Shown: positions 34,661 through 44,100, counted from the first letter of the stretch. The stretch is DNA of 64,000 nt from JBDHTS01 sp044221445 (GCA_044221445.1 JBGAPF010000001.1:124001-188000), one strand, 5' to 3'. The notes: generated by a model not told the origin, from the sequence alone. A program made the numbers and translations.

Positions 34661-35329
34661 ATGGATGTAAAATCAAATAATTTAATAAGCAGGAGATTCT
34701 TTTTGCATCAAAAAATACAAACCTGTTGCACTATTTTAGCAGTTTTAATATCTGCTATAGGCCTCTCTCTTTCCGCATGTCAGAATAAAGAAACAGGAGA
34801 GATGCTAACGAAAGCAGGAAATGCTTTTAGTGCAATGACCTATCCCGTTGTAAAATTTCATCGATATCAATGGTTGACATCGCCAGGGGGACCATCGTGT
34901 GAAACGCCTCCAAGCGGAATTATTGTATATGCAATGAACGTTTCAGATGTTCCTGTGTCTATCGAAGAAACTCATTTAGAAGTTTATATGGGGCAAAAGA
35001 AAATATCTGATGAAGATAGCGCAGAAGAGGAAATAGGTTCAGAAGGAGGAGTTATTTTAACACGAGGCGAAACAACTAGTACCGGAACTAATTTTCCTGA
35101 ACTCGCAGAAGCTTTTCTCCGGTCAAGCGATTTGACAAACAGTCCTCACCTTAATTTTAAAATTAATGTCCGTTATCGTTCCTTGGTAACCAAACAGGCA
35201 TATTGTTTTTCATCAAAAGTCACAATTTTTGAAGATTGTCGTATTCCGAATCAAGCACGTTATCAAATTGGTGATGAGAAATTGAGTGAATGCGAAGTAA
35301 GTAATCTTACTATTGACAAATCAGAATAA
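34661..35329 (+). CDS. AT-rich putative lipoprotein of unknown function
   Basis: The 222-residue product has a hydrophobic segment ending in the lipobox LSAC, so it is probably a lipoprotein anchored after Cys40. The longer-than-usual polar N-terminus might start at a later codon. The mature part has four further cysteines and a strand-rich region resembling an immunoglobulin-like fold (IIVYAMNVSDVPVSIEETHLEVY), which is inference from pattern only. It shares the AT-rich composition of 34066-34521 and may have arrived with it. Confidence 0.65.
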   Translation: MDVKSNNLISRRFFLHQKIQTCCTILAVLISAIGLSLSACQNKETGEMLTKAGNAFSAMTYPVVKFHRYQWLTSPGGPSCETPPSGIIVYAMNVSDVPVSIEETHLEVYMGQKKISDEDSAEEEIGSEGGVILTRGETTSTGTNFPELAEAFLRSSDLTNSPHLNFKINVRYRSLVTKQAYCFSSKVTIFEDCRIPNQARYQIGDEKLSECEVSNLTIDKSE

Positions 35330-35346
35330 ATTCCTATAATACCCTC

Positions 35347-35670
35347 ATGAGTTGTGAGAACGAACCGCCTCCGCCTGGGCGCTCAACACAGGCCGTTTCC
35401 CCTTCTCCCGCACTTCCTCTGGCCAAAGGCACGCTCGCGCGGCGGGTGCGGCGCGTGTTGCGAAGCACGGTCGCCGTGCCCGTGGACGACGCGCTGCTGT
35501 CGCAGGCGAAGATGCTCGACGCGCTGTTCACGGACCTCCTGCTGAACGACGCGGGCGGCGACACGTTCGGCGACCGCGCGGGGCTCGATCTGGCCCTGCG
35601 CGCGCAGAAGCAATGCAAGGACACGGTGGAAACCATCAAGGAAATCGAAAGGCAGAAAACGAAATGGTGA
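35347..35670 (+). CDS. Small conserved-type protein, first of a pair
   Basis: The 107-residue product has a proline-rich start and a helical core ending in FGDRAGLDLALRAQKQC. I have seen this pattern in short genes accompanying GPRT...RNALKHGLY proteins, but know no function. Its stop overlaps the start of the next gene (ATGGTGA), so the two are coupled. GC content is high, unlike the AT-rich genes just upstream. Confidence 0.6.
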   Translation: MSCENEPPPPGRSTQAVSPSPALPLAKGTLARRVRRVLRSTVAVPVDDALLSQAKMLDALFTDLLLNDAGGDTFGDRAGLDLALRAQKQCKDTVETIKEIERQKTKW

Positions 35671-36014
35671 AAAAAACCGGGAACGGACTATTGAAGACGC
35701 CCCGCGCCTCGGGCTGGAGCACGGAACGCCGCGCCGCCCATGCCGCCGCGATGCGCCGCTGGAAACCGTGGGAACGCTCGACCGGCCCGCGCACGGCGGC
35801 GGGCAAGGCGCGGGCGGCCCGCAACGCCCTGAAACACGGTCTCTATGCCCGCCCGATGCGCACGCTCCGCCGCCTGCTGCGGCGCCAGCGGCGCTTCGTC
35901 CGCGCCATCCGCGTCACCCTCGCCCTCTGGCGCCGCCACGGCCTCCCCGAAACCCCGCGCGGCCGGATCGAAACCCTGCTGTGGCGGCATTTCAGGCCGG
36001 ATGCGCCGGGATGA
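35664..36014 (+). CDS. Basic 116-residue protein with a GPRTAAGKARAARNALKHGLY motif, second of a pair
   Basis: The ATG at 35664 overlaps the preceding gene's stop; the upstream extension of the frame from 35613 duplicates coding sequence of that gene. The product is strongly basic, with an STGPRTAAGKARAARNALKH stretch that recurs in many short bacterial and phage-associated proteins, and an arginine-rich C-terminus. Nucleic-acid binding is likely from charge alone. Together with 35347 it forms a two-gene unit inserted next to ispH. Confidence 0.6.
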   Translation: MVKKTGNGLLKTPRASGWSTERRAAHAAAMRRWKPWERSTGPRTAAGKARAARNALKHGLYARPMRTLRRLLRRQRRFVRAIRVTLALWRRHGLPETPRGRIETLLWRHFRPDAPG

Positions 36015-36035
36015 CGATGAAGGGGAGAAAAGAAC

Positions 36036-37019
36036 CTAAGCCGCCAGAACCTTCGGCACGTTGAACACGACGTTTTCCTCGCGGATGCGCACCTCCTCGA
36101 CCGTCACGTCGAAATGCGCCTTCGCCGCCTCGATCACCTCGTCGACCAGCACTTCCGGGGCCGACGCGCCCGCCGTCAGGCCGAGGGTGCGGACGCCCGT
36201 GAACCAGGCCCAGTCGATCTCCGCCGCCCGCTGGACCAGCAGCGCGCGCGGGCAGCCATGGGCCTGCGCCACCTCGACCAGCCGGTTGGAATTGGATGAA
36301 TTGGGCGCGCCGATGACGATCAGCGCGTCGGATCGCGGCGCGATCGCCTTCACCGCCGCCTGGCGGTTGGTGGTGGCGTAGCAGATGTCTTCCCGGTGCG
36401 GCCCCTCGATGCCGGGGAAGCGGGATTTCAGGGCCTCGACGACCAGCGCCGTATCCTCGACCGACAGGGTGGTTTGCGAACACCAGGCCAGGTTGGCCGC
36501 ATCCGCGACGTCCAGCCGCTCGACGTCCTCCACCGTCTCCACCAGCACGACCGCGCCCTCGGGCAGTTGCCCCATCGTGCCCGCCACCTCGGGATGCCCC
36601 GCATGACCGATCAGGATGATCTGCCGCCCGTTTTTATTGTGCCGTTCCGCCTCGCGGTGCACCTTGCTGACCAGCGGGCAGGTCGCGTCGATGAAGAACA
36701 TCTCCCGGCTCTGCGCTTCCTGGGGCACGCTCTTCGGCACGCCGTGGGCGGAGAAGATCACGGGCCGCCCGTCATCCGGGATCTCGCCCAGTTCCTCGAC
36801 GAACACCGCGCCCTGGGCTTTCAGGTTCTCGACCACGTATTTGTTATGCACGATCTCGTGCCGCACATAGACCGGCGCGCCGAATTTCTTAAGCGCCAGC
36901 TCGACGATCTGGATCGCCCGGTCCACCCCCGCGCAAAACCCGCGCGGCGCGGTCAGGAGGATTGTGAGGGGTTGCCTGTCCATGCCGGTTTTATAGAACA
37001 AAAGCGCGGTTCCATCCAT
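36036..37019 (-). CDS. ispH: 4-hydroxy-3-methylbut-2-enyl diphosphate reductase IspH
   Basis: IspH makes IPP and DMAPP in the last step of the MEP pathway using an iron-sulfur cluster. The 327-residue product has the three cluster cysteines in APRGFCAGVDRA, DATCPLVSKVH and DICYATTNRQ. It also has the HEIVHN and FSAHG histidines and the catalytic glutamate region. An alternative start 12 codons later (MDRQPLT) would be closer to the usual N-terminus. Dxs and IspA for the same pathway are also in the window. The sugar epimerase gene lies 33 bases upstream on the same strand. Confidence 0.96.
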   Translation of the reverse strand: MDGTALLFYKTGMDRQPLTILLTAPRGFCAGVDRAIQIVELALKKFGAPVYVRHEIVHNKYVVENLKAQGAVFVEELGEIPDDGRPVIFSAHGVPKSVPQEAQSREMFFIDATCPLVSKVHREAERHNKNGRQIILIGHAGHPEVAGTMGQLPEGAVVLVETVEDVERLDVADAANLAWCSQTTLSVEDTALVVEALKSRFPGIEGPHREDICYATTNRQAAVKAIAPRSDALIVIGAPNSSNSNRLVEVAQAHGCPRALLVQRAAEIDWAWFTGVRTLGLTAGASAPEVLVDEVIEAAKAHFDVTVEEVRIREENVVFNVPKVLAA

Positions 37020-37052
37020 GAAAATCCGGTTCCTGACCTTACCGCGATGGCG

Positions 37053-38330
37053 CTATTGGGTGCTCAGCCTCAACCCGCTTCGCACCTTCTTGACCTTTGC
37101 CGACAGCGCCCGCCGCGCCCGGTACAGGGCGGCGCGCGGCCCGGCAGCGATGGAGATCGTCCGGCCCCGCCGGTCCAGCGCCTCCAGCGTCTCCATGATG
37201 CCGAAATACACATGATAAGGCGTGGTCCCCGGCATATAATCCGTGGCGGGCGACAGGTCGCGGTTCAGCCATTCGACCCAGAAGCCGCGCTCGTCCATAT
37301 AGCTGTCCCGGAACACCGCCACCATTCGCGCGACATGGTCTTTCAGCGCCTGCCGGTCTTCGGCGTGGTCGAGCATCAGGGCGTTGGCCTTCAGCCCTTC
37401 CGTGAACGGCCACAACCGCTTGGTCTCGGTCAGCACCGACCCGTCGGGATTCAGCTCGTCGTAAATCCCGCCATGCTGCCCGTCCCATCCATGCGCGTTG
37501 GCCCAGCCCAGCAGGCGCAGGCACACCGCGTCGTGCCGCGCCGGCTCGCCCGCCAGCATCGCGTGTTTTTTCAGCAGCCAGATCCACTCGTAATAATGCC
37601 CCGGCTCCGTCACATGCCCCTGTTCCGGATGCGGGGACGCCAGGTCGTCCGTGTAATATTCGGCCAGCGCCGCGCGGCCTTCGGGCAGGAAAAACCGGAA
37701 GAACAGCGCCGTCATTTCATCCGCCAGCGCCAGGTACCGCGGCTCGCGCCATGTCTCGTACGCGAACAGGCAGGCCTCCAGCAGATGCATGTGCGATTCA
37801 TGCCGCCGCATCTTCGGCAGGGCGATCAGGTCTTCGCCCAGCGCCTCGGCCAGCCCCGGGAATCCGTCGACGCGAAACGCCGTGTCGATGAAGCCCAGCG
37901 TCCGCAGCGCCAGTTCCTCGGCGCGCGCGCTCCTGGTCGCCCTGTAATAATGCGACAGCGCGAAGATGACGAAACCGTGCGTGTAAAGGTCGCAGCTATT
38001 GTCCAGCGGCGCGCCGTCCTCCGTCACGCTGAACCGCCAGCCGCCGGTCGCCGTGACGTGGAACCTGTCCGCCAGCCAGTCGAAACGCCGCCGCATGTCC
38101 TCACGGTAATCCGGCGCGCCTTTCTGCAGGGACGCGTGGCTGTACATCGCAAGCTGCCGGCACTGGGTCAGCAGCCGCTTATGCGGCAGCGGCAGGGGTT
38201 TGAACCCGCGCCCCAGCCGTTCGTGGAAACCGCCCGCCGGGTCGCGGAACGCCTCATGCCATTTCGGCACCCAGCGCTGCAGCAGGCGTTGGGACAGATG
38301 CCGGATTGTGCTATGGGTTCCTGCGGACAT
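37053..38330 (-). CDS. AGE-family sugar epimerase/isomerase
   Basis: The 425-residue product fits the (alpha/alpha)6-barrel of N-acylglucosamine 2-epimerase and mannose isomerases. Signature parts are RLLTQCRQLAMYSHA, DLYTHGFVIFALSHY, HLLEACLFAYE, EPGHYYEWIWLL, LWPFTEGLKANAL and the closing TPYHVYFGIMETLEAL. Histidines in the barrel are conserved. These enzymes interconvert mannose with fructose or glucose, or epimerise N-acyl sugars; the substrate cannot be set here. It is divergent from the deacetylase-family gene, with a 34-base interval between starts, and leads into ispH. Confidence 0.9.
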   Translation of the reverse strand: MSAGTHSTIRHLSQRLLQRWVPKWHEAFRDPAGGFHERLGRGFKPLPLPHKRLLTQCRQLAMYSHASLQKGAPDYREDMRRRFDWLADRFHVTATGGWRFSVTEDGAPLDNSCDLYTHGFVIFALSHYYRATRSARAEELALRTLGFIDTAFRVDGFPGLAEALGEDLIALPKMRRHESHMHLLEACLFAYETWREPRYLALADEMTALFFRFFLPEGRAALAEYYTDDLASPHPEQGHVTEPGHYYEWIWLLKKHAMLAGEPARHDAVCLRLLGWANAHGWDGQHGGIYDELNPDGSVLTETKRLWPFTEGLKANALMLDHAEDRQALKDHVARMVAVFRDSYMDERGFWVEWLNRDLSPATDYMPGTTPYHVYFGIMETLEALDRRGRTISIAAGPRAALYRARRALSAKVKKVRSGLRLSTQ

Positions 38331-38364
38331 TCCAGCACTATACTAAAGCTTTGCGGTGAAAACC

Positions 38365-39291
38365 ATGAACACGCTGAACATCTATACACACGACTCTTTC
38401 CTCGCCCACGACACCGGCCCTGGCCATCCGGAGCGGCCCGACCGCCTGCGCATCCTTCAGGATGTGTTGAAAGACTATCCCCAGATCGCCGCCGAACCGG
38501 CCCGCCTCGAATGGATCGCCCGCGCCCATCCGGAACGCCATATCCGCGCCGTCGAGGAAGCGATCCCCGACCGGGGCCTGATGCCGCTCGACAACGACAC
38601 CGTCGTCTCTCCCGGATCGTGGGACGCTGCCCTGCGTGCCGCGGGCGCCGTGTGCCAGGCGGTGGAAGACGTCGCTGCGGGCAAATGCCGCCGCGCCTTC
38701 TGCGCCGTGCGCCCGCCCGGCCATCACGCCGAACCGGCGCAGGCGATGGGATTCTGCCTGTTCAACAACGTCTTCATCGGCGCGCGCCATGCGCAGGAGG
38801 CCTGCGGCCTGCGCCGCGTCGCCATCGTCGATTTCGACGTCCATCACGGCAACGGCACCGACACGATGGCCCGCGCGGCGCAGGACATCCTCTACATCTC
38901 CTCGCACCAATACCCGCTTTTCCCCATGACCGGCCACCCGAAAGACAATATCGACGGCAGGATCCTGAATATGCTTTTAAGCGCGGGGGACGGCGGCGAC
39001 GCCTTCCGCGCCCTTTACAGCGACACCGCCCTGCCCGCCCTCGACGCTTTCAGGCCCGACCTCCTCATGGTCTCCGCCGGCTTCGACGCGCACCGCGACG
39101 ACCCGCTGGCGGGCTTGACCATGACAGAGCCGGATTTCGAATGGATCACGCGGGAACTGGTAAACATCGCCGAGCGCCACGCCCGTGGCCGCATGGTTTC
39201 TGTGCTGGAAGGCGGCTACGATCTGGACGCGCTACGCTCGTCCGTTGCGGCGCATCTGAAGTCTTTGAACGCTTCCCCTATGCAAGCCTGA
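38365..39291 (+). CDS. Histone-deacetylase-family hydrolase
   Basis: The ATG at 38365 has a GGTGA site; a GTG at 38356 is the alternative. The 308-residue protein shows the class II deacetylase pattern: HPERPDRLR, the catalytic RPPGHHAEP, GFCLFNN, zinc-binding DFDVHHGNGT and SAGFDAHRDD, and the closing EGGYDLDAL. Bacterial members deacetylate polyamines, acetoin-related substrates or small amides, so the reaction is known only as zinc-dependent deacetylation. Confidence 0.92.
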   Translation: MNTLNIYTHDSFLAHDTGPGHPERPDRLRILQDVLKDYPQIAAEPARLEWIARAHPERHIRAVEEAIPDRGLMPLDNDTVVSPGSWDAALRAAGAVCQAVEDVAAGKCRRAFCAVRPPGHHAEPAQAMGFCLFNNVFIGARHAQEACGLRRVAIVDFDVHHGNGTDTMARAAQDILYISSHQYPLFPMTGHPKDNIDGRILNMLLSAGDGGDAFRALYSDTALPALDAFRPDLLMVSAGFDAHRDDPLAGLTMTEPDFEWITRELVNIAERHARGRMVSVLEGGYDLDALRSSVAAHLKSLNASPMQA

Positions 39292-39313
39292 CAAAATAAT
39301 CTTTAATACATTG

Positions 39314-40006
39314 ATGTCGCTGCAAAAACCCACCATCGTCTTGTTCGATATGGACGGCACCACCGTCCGGCACCTGCATCCCAAGGTTCTTGGCATGCTG
39401 GAGGCGCTGGACGACTGGTCGCACAAGGCGGCAGCGCTGGGAACACGGGTCTTGCGGCGGCGCATCGATACCCCTGTGCTGGTGGGAAAGCGCCATGGGC
39501 AGCGGACGAAACTGCTGGTCCATCGCGCCATCCATCGGATAAGGCGCAGACCGGTGGAGGAAATCGTCGAGCCCTGCCCCGGCATTTACGGCATCCTCGA
39601 CCTGCTGCAGGCCCATGACATACCGATGGGCCTGATTAGCAACGGGCTCGGCAAGGGCTACGGCCACGACATTCTGCGCAAGTTCGACCTGGCCCGCTAT
39701 TTCAGTGTGACGCTGTTCCGCGAAGACATCCGGCGGGCCAAGCCGCACCCGGATCCTATCCTGCAGGCCGCGCACTCCCTGCCGCGCGAACCAGACGCGT
39801 CCGACGTCATCTGGTATTTCGGCGACAGGCGGAAAGACGTTCTGGCGGCGCTTGCAGCGCGGTCGTTGCTGCCGTGCCCGATCGAGCCTTTCGCTTACAA
39901 CCTGCACGCGGCCATAGCCATCCTAGAACACAATGTCGGGACGGACCACATCATCATGGCCTGGCCGGACCTTGAGCCGAAGCTGCGGGCGCTGCTGGCG
40001 TCCTGA
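39314..40006 (+). CDS. HAD-superfamily hydrolase
   Basis: The 230-residue protein has the four HAD motifs: nucleophile aspartate in LFDMDGTT, serine in LISNG, lysine in RRAKPHPDP and the acidic pair in YFGDRRKDV. It is a phosphoglycolate phosphatase-like enzyme with an unusual basic insertion after motif I (about residues 40-75), which probably forms the cap. It follows the deacetylase gene by 22 bases. Substrate unknown. Confidence 0.88.
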   Translation: MSLQKPTIVLFDMDGTTVRHLHPKVLGMLEALDDWSHKAAALGTRVLRRRIDTPVLVGKRHGQRTKLLVHRAIHRIRRRPVEEIVEPCPGIYGILDLLQAHDIPMGLISNGLGKGYGHDILRKFDLARYFSVTLFREDIRRAKPHPDPILQAAHSLPREPDASDVIWYFGDRRKDVLAALAARSLLPCPIEPFAYNLHAAIAILEHNVGTDHIIMAWPDLEPKLRALLAS

Positions 40007-40008
40007 TC

Positions 40009-41889
40009 CTATTTCGTGCCGAGCCGGAGAGCCTCATAGGCGGACGGGCCGGGCTGCGCCATGTTTTCAAGCACGGGGCCGAACCGCTCCATTAGTGCGG
40101 CCTGCGATTTCAGGGCCAGGCCCATGCTCACCTGCCCCTGGAGCATCTCCGCCAATTTCAGGAAAGGGTTCTTGGGTTTCGGCAGCACATCGACCGTCAA
40201 ATGGAACCGGTCCGGCTGGCCGAGATTTGTGGCGACGTCCGACAGGACGACGTCAAGCCCGCCAAGCTGGTCCACGAGACCGAGCGATTTTCCCTGGCTG
40301 CCGCTCCATACCCTTCCGCGCGCCACCTTGTCGGCCTGCGCCAGGGTCATTTTGCGTCCCTGCGAAACCCGTTCGACGAAGCCCTGATAGATGCGGTCGA
40401 ACATGACATTCATGCGCGCGCGCTCACCTTCCGTATAAGGCTGGTTGAAAGACTGCAGCCCTGAATTCTTGCCGATGGTGACGGAATCCCAGTTCACGCC
40501 GATCTTCTTCCACAAATCCTGCAGGACGAATTTGCCCCCCGCCACGCCGATGGATCCCGTCAGGGTCAGCGGCGACGCGTAGATACGGTCGGCGGAGGTT
40601 GAAATCCAGTATCCTCCTGACGCGGCGGCCCCGCCCATCGAGACATAGACCTTTTTACCGCGAGCCTGCGCGTAGACGACGGCGCGGCGGATGGTCTCGG
40701 AGGCGGTGGGAGACCCGCCAGGGCTGTTGACGCGCAGGACGATGGTGCGGATCAACGGATCGCGCCCCGCTTCACGGATCTGTGCCGACAGGTCGTCGCC
40801 CGCGATGCGGTTGCCGCCGCCATAGGCGACCGCCGTTTCCGCGCTGCCCGCCGCGATCTCGCCGACGGCATAGATCAAAGCGACGTGCGGATATTTCGCC
40901 TGGGCCACCTTCGAATCTTCCTGCTTGCGGATCGCCTTGGCGTAAAGCGGCAGGTGATAGAACGGCAGCCTGTCCTCGGCATCCTTGTCGCCGACCAGTT
41001 TCTGGCGCAGGCCTTCCAGCAGTTCGTCGCGATAGCCGACCTTGTCGACAAATCCCATCTTCTGGGCCTCGATATCGGTCAGCAGGCCCATATCGATGGC
41101 CGCGCGGATATCGGCGGTTTTTTTATCGCGCCCCGCGGCGATGGCGTTCAGCAGCGTGCCGCCGATATCGCCCAGCAGCGACACCGTTGCTTCCTGCGTC
41201 GCCGGCGACATGCCTTTCAGTTCGAAGCTTTCGAACAGGCTTTTATACTCGCCGCGCGCCATGAAATCCGGCGTCACGCCCACCTTGTCCATCAGCTCGC
41301 GGGCATAGGGCAGTTCCGCCTTTATGCCGGGAATGGAGAGCATGCCCATCGGCTGCAGCCATATCTCGCCGAAGGCCGACGCCAGATAATAGGCGCCGAG
41401 GCCGTCCGCGTAATCCTCGCCGTAAATGGTGGCGAACTTGCCGCTCTTGCGGAAACGCAGGATGGCGTTGCGCAGTTCTTCCAGCTGGGCCATGTCGGAA
41501 AAGCCGCTGTCCCATTCGGCGACCAGGCCTTTGACGCGGTCATCCTTCGCCGCGACGTCAAGAGAATCGATGATATCCCGCAAGGGCACGTTGTCGTCGT
41601 TGTTGAACGCGAAATCGTTTTTCTGATATTCGGGGAAGTCGCCGTTGAATTTCAGGTACAGGACCATCTGGTCCGGCAGGCTGACCGCTTTGGTCTCGTG
41701 TTTGGCCGCGACGATCACCCCGCACAGGAAGGCCAGCAGGACGATGGCCCCGATTACGGTACAGGTGCGGCGCAGGGATACGGCGAGAAAACGCCTGACG
41801 GGATGACGGCGCCGCGGCGGCTGAACGCCGGGGGCTTTCGGCCTGTAAAACAGGGAAGGCTTGGCGAAGCGGCGGCGCATATCGTTCAT
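40009..41889 (-). CDS. sppA: Signal peptide peptidase SppA, 67-kDa type
   Basis: SppA degrades cleaved signal peptides in the inner membrane. The 626-residue product has one membrane helix (about residues 43-62) and two tandem peptidase domains. The catalytic lysine is Lys216 (RGEYKSLFE) and the serine nucleophile Ser424 (GGAAASGGYW), the arrangement of the long E. coli type. GSIGV and the VDKVGY/VDQLGG ends of each half are present. It is convergent with the HAD gene and sits alone. Confidence 0.95.
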   Translation of the reverse strand: MNDMRRRFAKPSLFYRPKAPGVQPPRRRHPVRRFLAVSLRRTCTVIGAIVLLAFLCGVIVAAKHETKAVSLPDQMVLYLKFNGDFPEYQKNDFAFNNDDNVPLRDIIDSLDVAAKDDRVKGLVAEWDSGFSDMAQLEELRNAILRFRKSGKFATIYGEDYADGLGAYYLASAFGEIWLQPMGMLSIPGIKAELPYARELMDKVGVTPDFMARGEYKSLFESFELKGMSPATQEATVSLLGDIGGTLLNAIAAGRDKKTADIRAAIDMGLLTDIEAQKMGFVDKVGYRDELLEGLRQKLVGDKDAEDRLPFYHLPLYAKAIRKQEDSKVAQAKYPHVALIYAVGEIAAGSAETAVAYGGGNRIAGDDLSAQIREAGRDPLIRTIVLRVNSPGGSPTASETIRRAVVYAQARGKKVYVSMGGAAASGGYWISTSADRIYASPLTLTGSIGVAGGKFVLQDLWKKIGVNWDSVTIGKNSGLQSFNQPYTEGERARMNVMFDRIYQGFVERVSQGRKMTLAQADKVARGRVWSGSQGKSLGLVDQLGGLDVVLSDVATNLGQPDRFHLTVDVLPKPKNPFLKLAEMLQGQVSMGLALKSQAALMERFGPVLENMAQPGPSAYEALRLGTK

Positions 41890-41957
41890 GGGTAAAACTC
41901 CTGCGCGAACTCTAGCGCATAAAGGCGTGAATTACATCATATCTTAAAAAACGCACG

Positions 41958-43040
41958 TTAAAGGCATTGGGCCTTATGCCGCAGCCAGTGGTCGGCCAGG
42001 ACGCAGGCCATCATCGCCTCCGCCACCGGTACGGCGCGAATGCCGACGCAGGGATCGTGCCGCCCCTTCGTCATCACGTCCGTTTCGCGGCCCTGCCTGT
42101 CGATGGTGGGAACGGACGTCAGGATCGAACTGGTCGGCTTGATCGCCAGGCGAACCACAATATCCTGTCCTGTCGAAATGCCCCCCAGAATGCCGCCCGC
42201 GTTGTTGGACAGGAAGACGGGCCTGCCGTCTTGGCCCATGCGGATCGGGTCGGCGTTCTCTTCACCGCCCAGGGCCGCGCTGGCGAAGCCCGCGCCGATC
42301 TCGACGCCCTTGCAGGCGTTGATCGACATCATCGCCTTGGCCAGGTCGGCATCCAGCCGGTCCCAGACAGGGGCACCCAGCCCTGTCGGCACGCCGCTGG
42401 CGACCACTTCGATGACCGCGCCGGCGCTTGACCCCGCCTTGCGCTTTTCATCCAGGAAATTGGCCCATTTGTCGACGATGGCGGCATCGGTCGTGAAGAA
42501 GGGATTGTTGTCGACCTGCCCCCAGTCCCAGTTGTTCCGATCGATGACATGCGGCCCGATCTGGGTCACCGCGCCCCGGATGACGACGTCGCCCATCTGG
42601 CTGGCCATGATTTTCCGGGCCACCGCGCCCGCCGCCACGCGCATCGCGGTTTCCCGCGCACTGGACCGCCCGCCGCCGCGATAATCGCGGATGCCGTATT
42701 TTGCCTGATACGTGAAATCGGCATGGCCTGGCCGGAATTTGTCCTTGATGTCCCCGTAATCCTTTGACCGTGCATCCTCGTTGCGGATCAGCAGGCTGAT
42801 AGGCGCGCCAGTCGTCTGCCCCTCGAACACGCCGGACAGGATTTCGACCGTATCCGGTTCCTGGCGTTGGGTCGTAAAGCGCGACTGGCCAGGCCTGCGC
42901 CTGTCGAGCCAGGGCTGGATGTCGGCTTCGCTCAGCGCGATACGCGGGGGCACACCGTCCACGACGCAGCCGATCGCGGGGCCATGGCTCTCCCCCCAGC
43001 TCTGGTATTGAAACAATGTTCCGAAACGGTTTCCGCTCAT
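41958..43040 (-). CDS. aroC: Chorismate synthase AroC
   Basis: AroC makes chorismate, using reduced FMN. The 360-residue product starts MSGNRFGTLF and contains the family signatures GESHGPAIG, GVFEGQTTGAPISLLIRN, RPGHADFTYQAKYGIRDYRGGGRSSAR and SGGISTGQDI-like (GGISTGQDIVVR). Length and residues look complete. Confidence 0.97.
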   Translation of the reverse strand: MSGNRFGTLFQYQSWGESHGPAIGCVVDGVPPRIALSEADIQPWLDRRRPGQSRFTTQRQEPDTVEILSGVFEGQTTGAPISLLIRNEDARSKDYGDIKDKFRPGHADFTYQAKYGIRDYRGGGRSSARETAMRVAAGAVARKIMASQMGDVVIRGAVTQIGPHVIDRNNWDWGQVDNNPFFTTDAAIVDKWANFLDEKRKAGSSAGAVIEVVASGVPTGLGAPVWDRLDADLAKAMMSINACKGVEIGAGFASAALGGEENADPIRMGQDGRPVFLSNNAGGILGGISTGQDIVVRLAIKPTSSILTSVPTIDRQGRETDVMTKGRHDPCVGIRAVPVAEAMMACVLADHWLRHKAQCL

Positions 43041-43112
43041 GCCTATTCTTCTAGCCGATTGCTTACGATCCTGAAACCGGATTCATGAATATCTTGCAGA
43101 TATTACAACATT

Positions 43113-44087
43113 ATGTTAACAGCCGCCATGCTTTTAAGTTATAGCCATAATGCAGACAAGCCCGACCCAGCAAAAATCCTCGCGGATATGATGGAATCGC
43201 GGTCCTTTCAGGGCGTTCCTGTCTTTATTTCCGACATTGACCACATTGAAGACCTGGCCCATCTCACCCGAAAAATCGATGGTCGCTCCAATGCGCATAA
43301 ATTCAACAGACTGATAAATCTCCTCAGGCATCCCCTTGAACACTCTATCGCCCGTAAACAGTCTCCTATCGTCTTTGCGGGATGTTCGGGGATCGTTTTT
43401 TTATCGCCCAGGAAAGACAGGCTGGATCATCTCTTAAAAACAAGAATGGATTTGGCCCGTGATAACGATGATCCGCTTATAGGGAATAACGCCGAATGGT
43501 CTCTCAGCCTGTTATTCCATGAACTGGCGCATCTGATCGGGGCGGGAGAGCCTCAGGCCGATAAAATTTCAGCCCTGTTTTGCCGCCGCCTCATGCCCGG
43601 AACATCGGCGCCGGCAATCATGGCGGATATCAGGGCGGTCACTGCCATCATATCCGCCACGGCCCTCGCGACACACCGGACAAAAAATGCGCGGGACGCA
43701 GTTTTGGACCACCTGAAATTATACGGATGGCAGATGGTGCAGGCTGGCGATTCCGCACTTGCCCTGCCCGCGCATACGGTCACAACCATGACCGATGCGG
43801 AGATCGTCGGCTGCCGTTTTGAAAGATACGATCCTTGTCCTAGCGCCATTCTGGAGCTGGGCACGATGGCGAAAGACACGCGCCTGTCGTCGTTATTTTC
43901 AAGCCGGCACATCCAGGACGTTGTCGCCGGCGCCAGGGAGCTTGTCGAAAAAACAGCGTGCAGCCGCACGTCCGAAGTGCATGTCATGGCCCGGCGGATC
44001 GCCCTTGGCGCCCGCCGTCTGGCCGAAGGTGAAAAAGCTTACAAGGGGTTCATGCTTTCCGGCTGGGTGGCCTTATGTTCTTTCTGA
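43113..44087 (+). CDS. Unknown protein with a zincin-like HELAH motif
   Basis: The 324-residue protein has no signal peptide. HELAH at 136-140 is followed by an acidic residue at 150 (GEPQADK), a spacing found in some zinc peptidases of the gluzincin type. The surroundings (LSLLFHELAHLIGAG, then DKISALF) resemble a metallopeptidase active-site helix. Outside this I recognise nothing. The start could be at the ATG at 43128. The neighbouring gene at 45685 encodes a protein with a degenerate HLAWH; that may be chance. Peptidase activity is a hypothesis only. Confidence 0.65.
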   Translation: MLTAAMLLSYSHNADKPDPAKILADMMESRSFQGVPVFISDIDHIEDLAHLTRKIDGRSNAHKFNRLINLLRHPLEHSIARKQSPIVFAGCSGIVFLSPRKDRLDHLLKTRMDLARDNDDPLIGNNAEWSLSLLFHELAHLIGAGEPQADKISALFCRRLMPGTSAPAIMADIRAVTAIISATALATHRTKNARDAVLDHLKLYGWQMVQAGDSALALPAHTVTTMTDAEIVGCRFERYDPCPSAILELGTMAKDTRLSSLFSSRHIQDVVAGARELVEKTACSRTSEVHVMARRIALGARRLAEGEKAYKGFMLSGWVALCSF

Positions 44088-44100
44088 CGAAAGACCAGGC

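Noticed and set aside
36396..39299. A 967-codon plus-strand open frame across ispH, the epimerase and the deacetylase genes
   Set aside because: It is antisense or out of frame to three well-supported genes; its length results from GC-rich codon bias.
40885..41895. Plus-strand frame opposite sppA
   Set aside because: Antisense shadow of a complete sppA.
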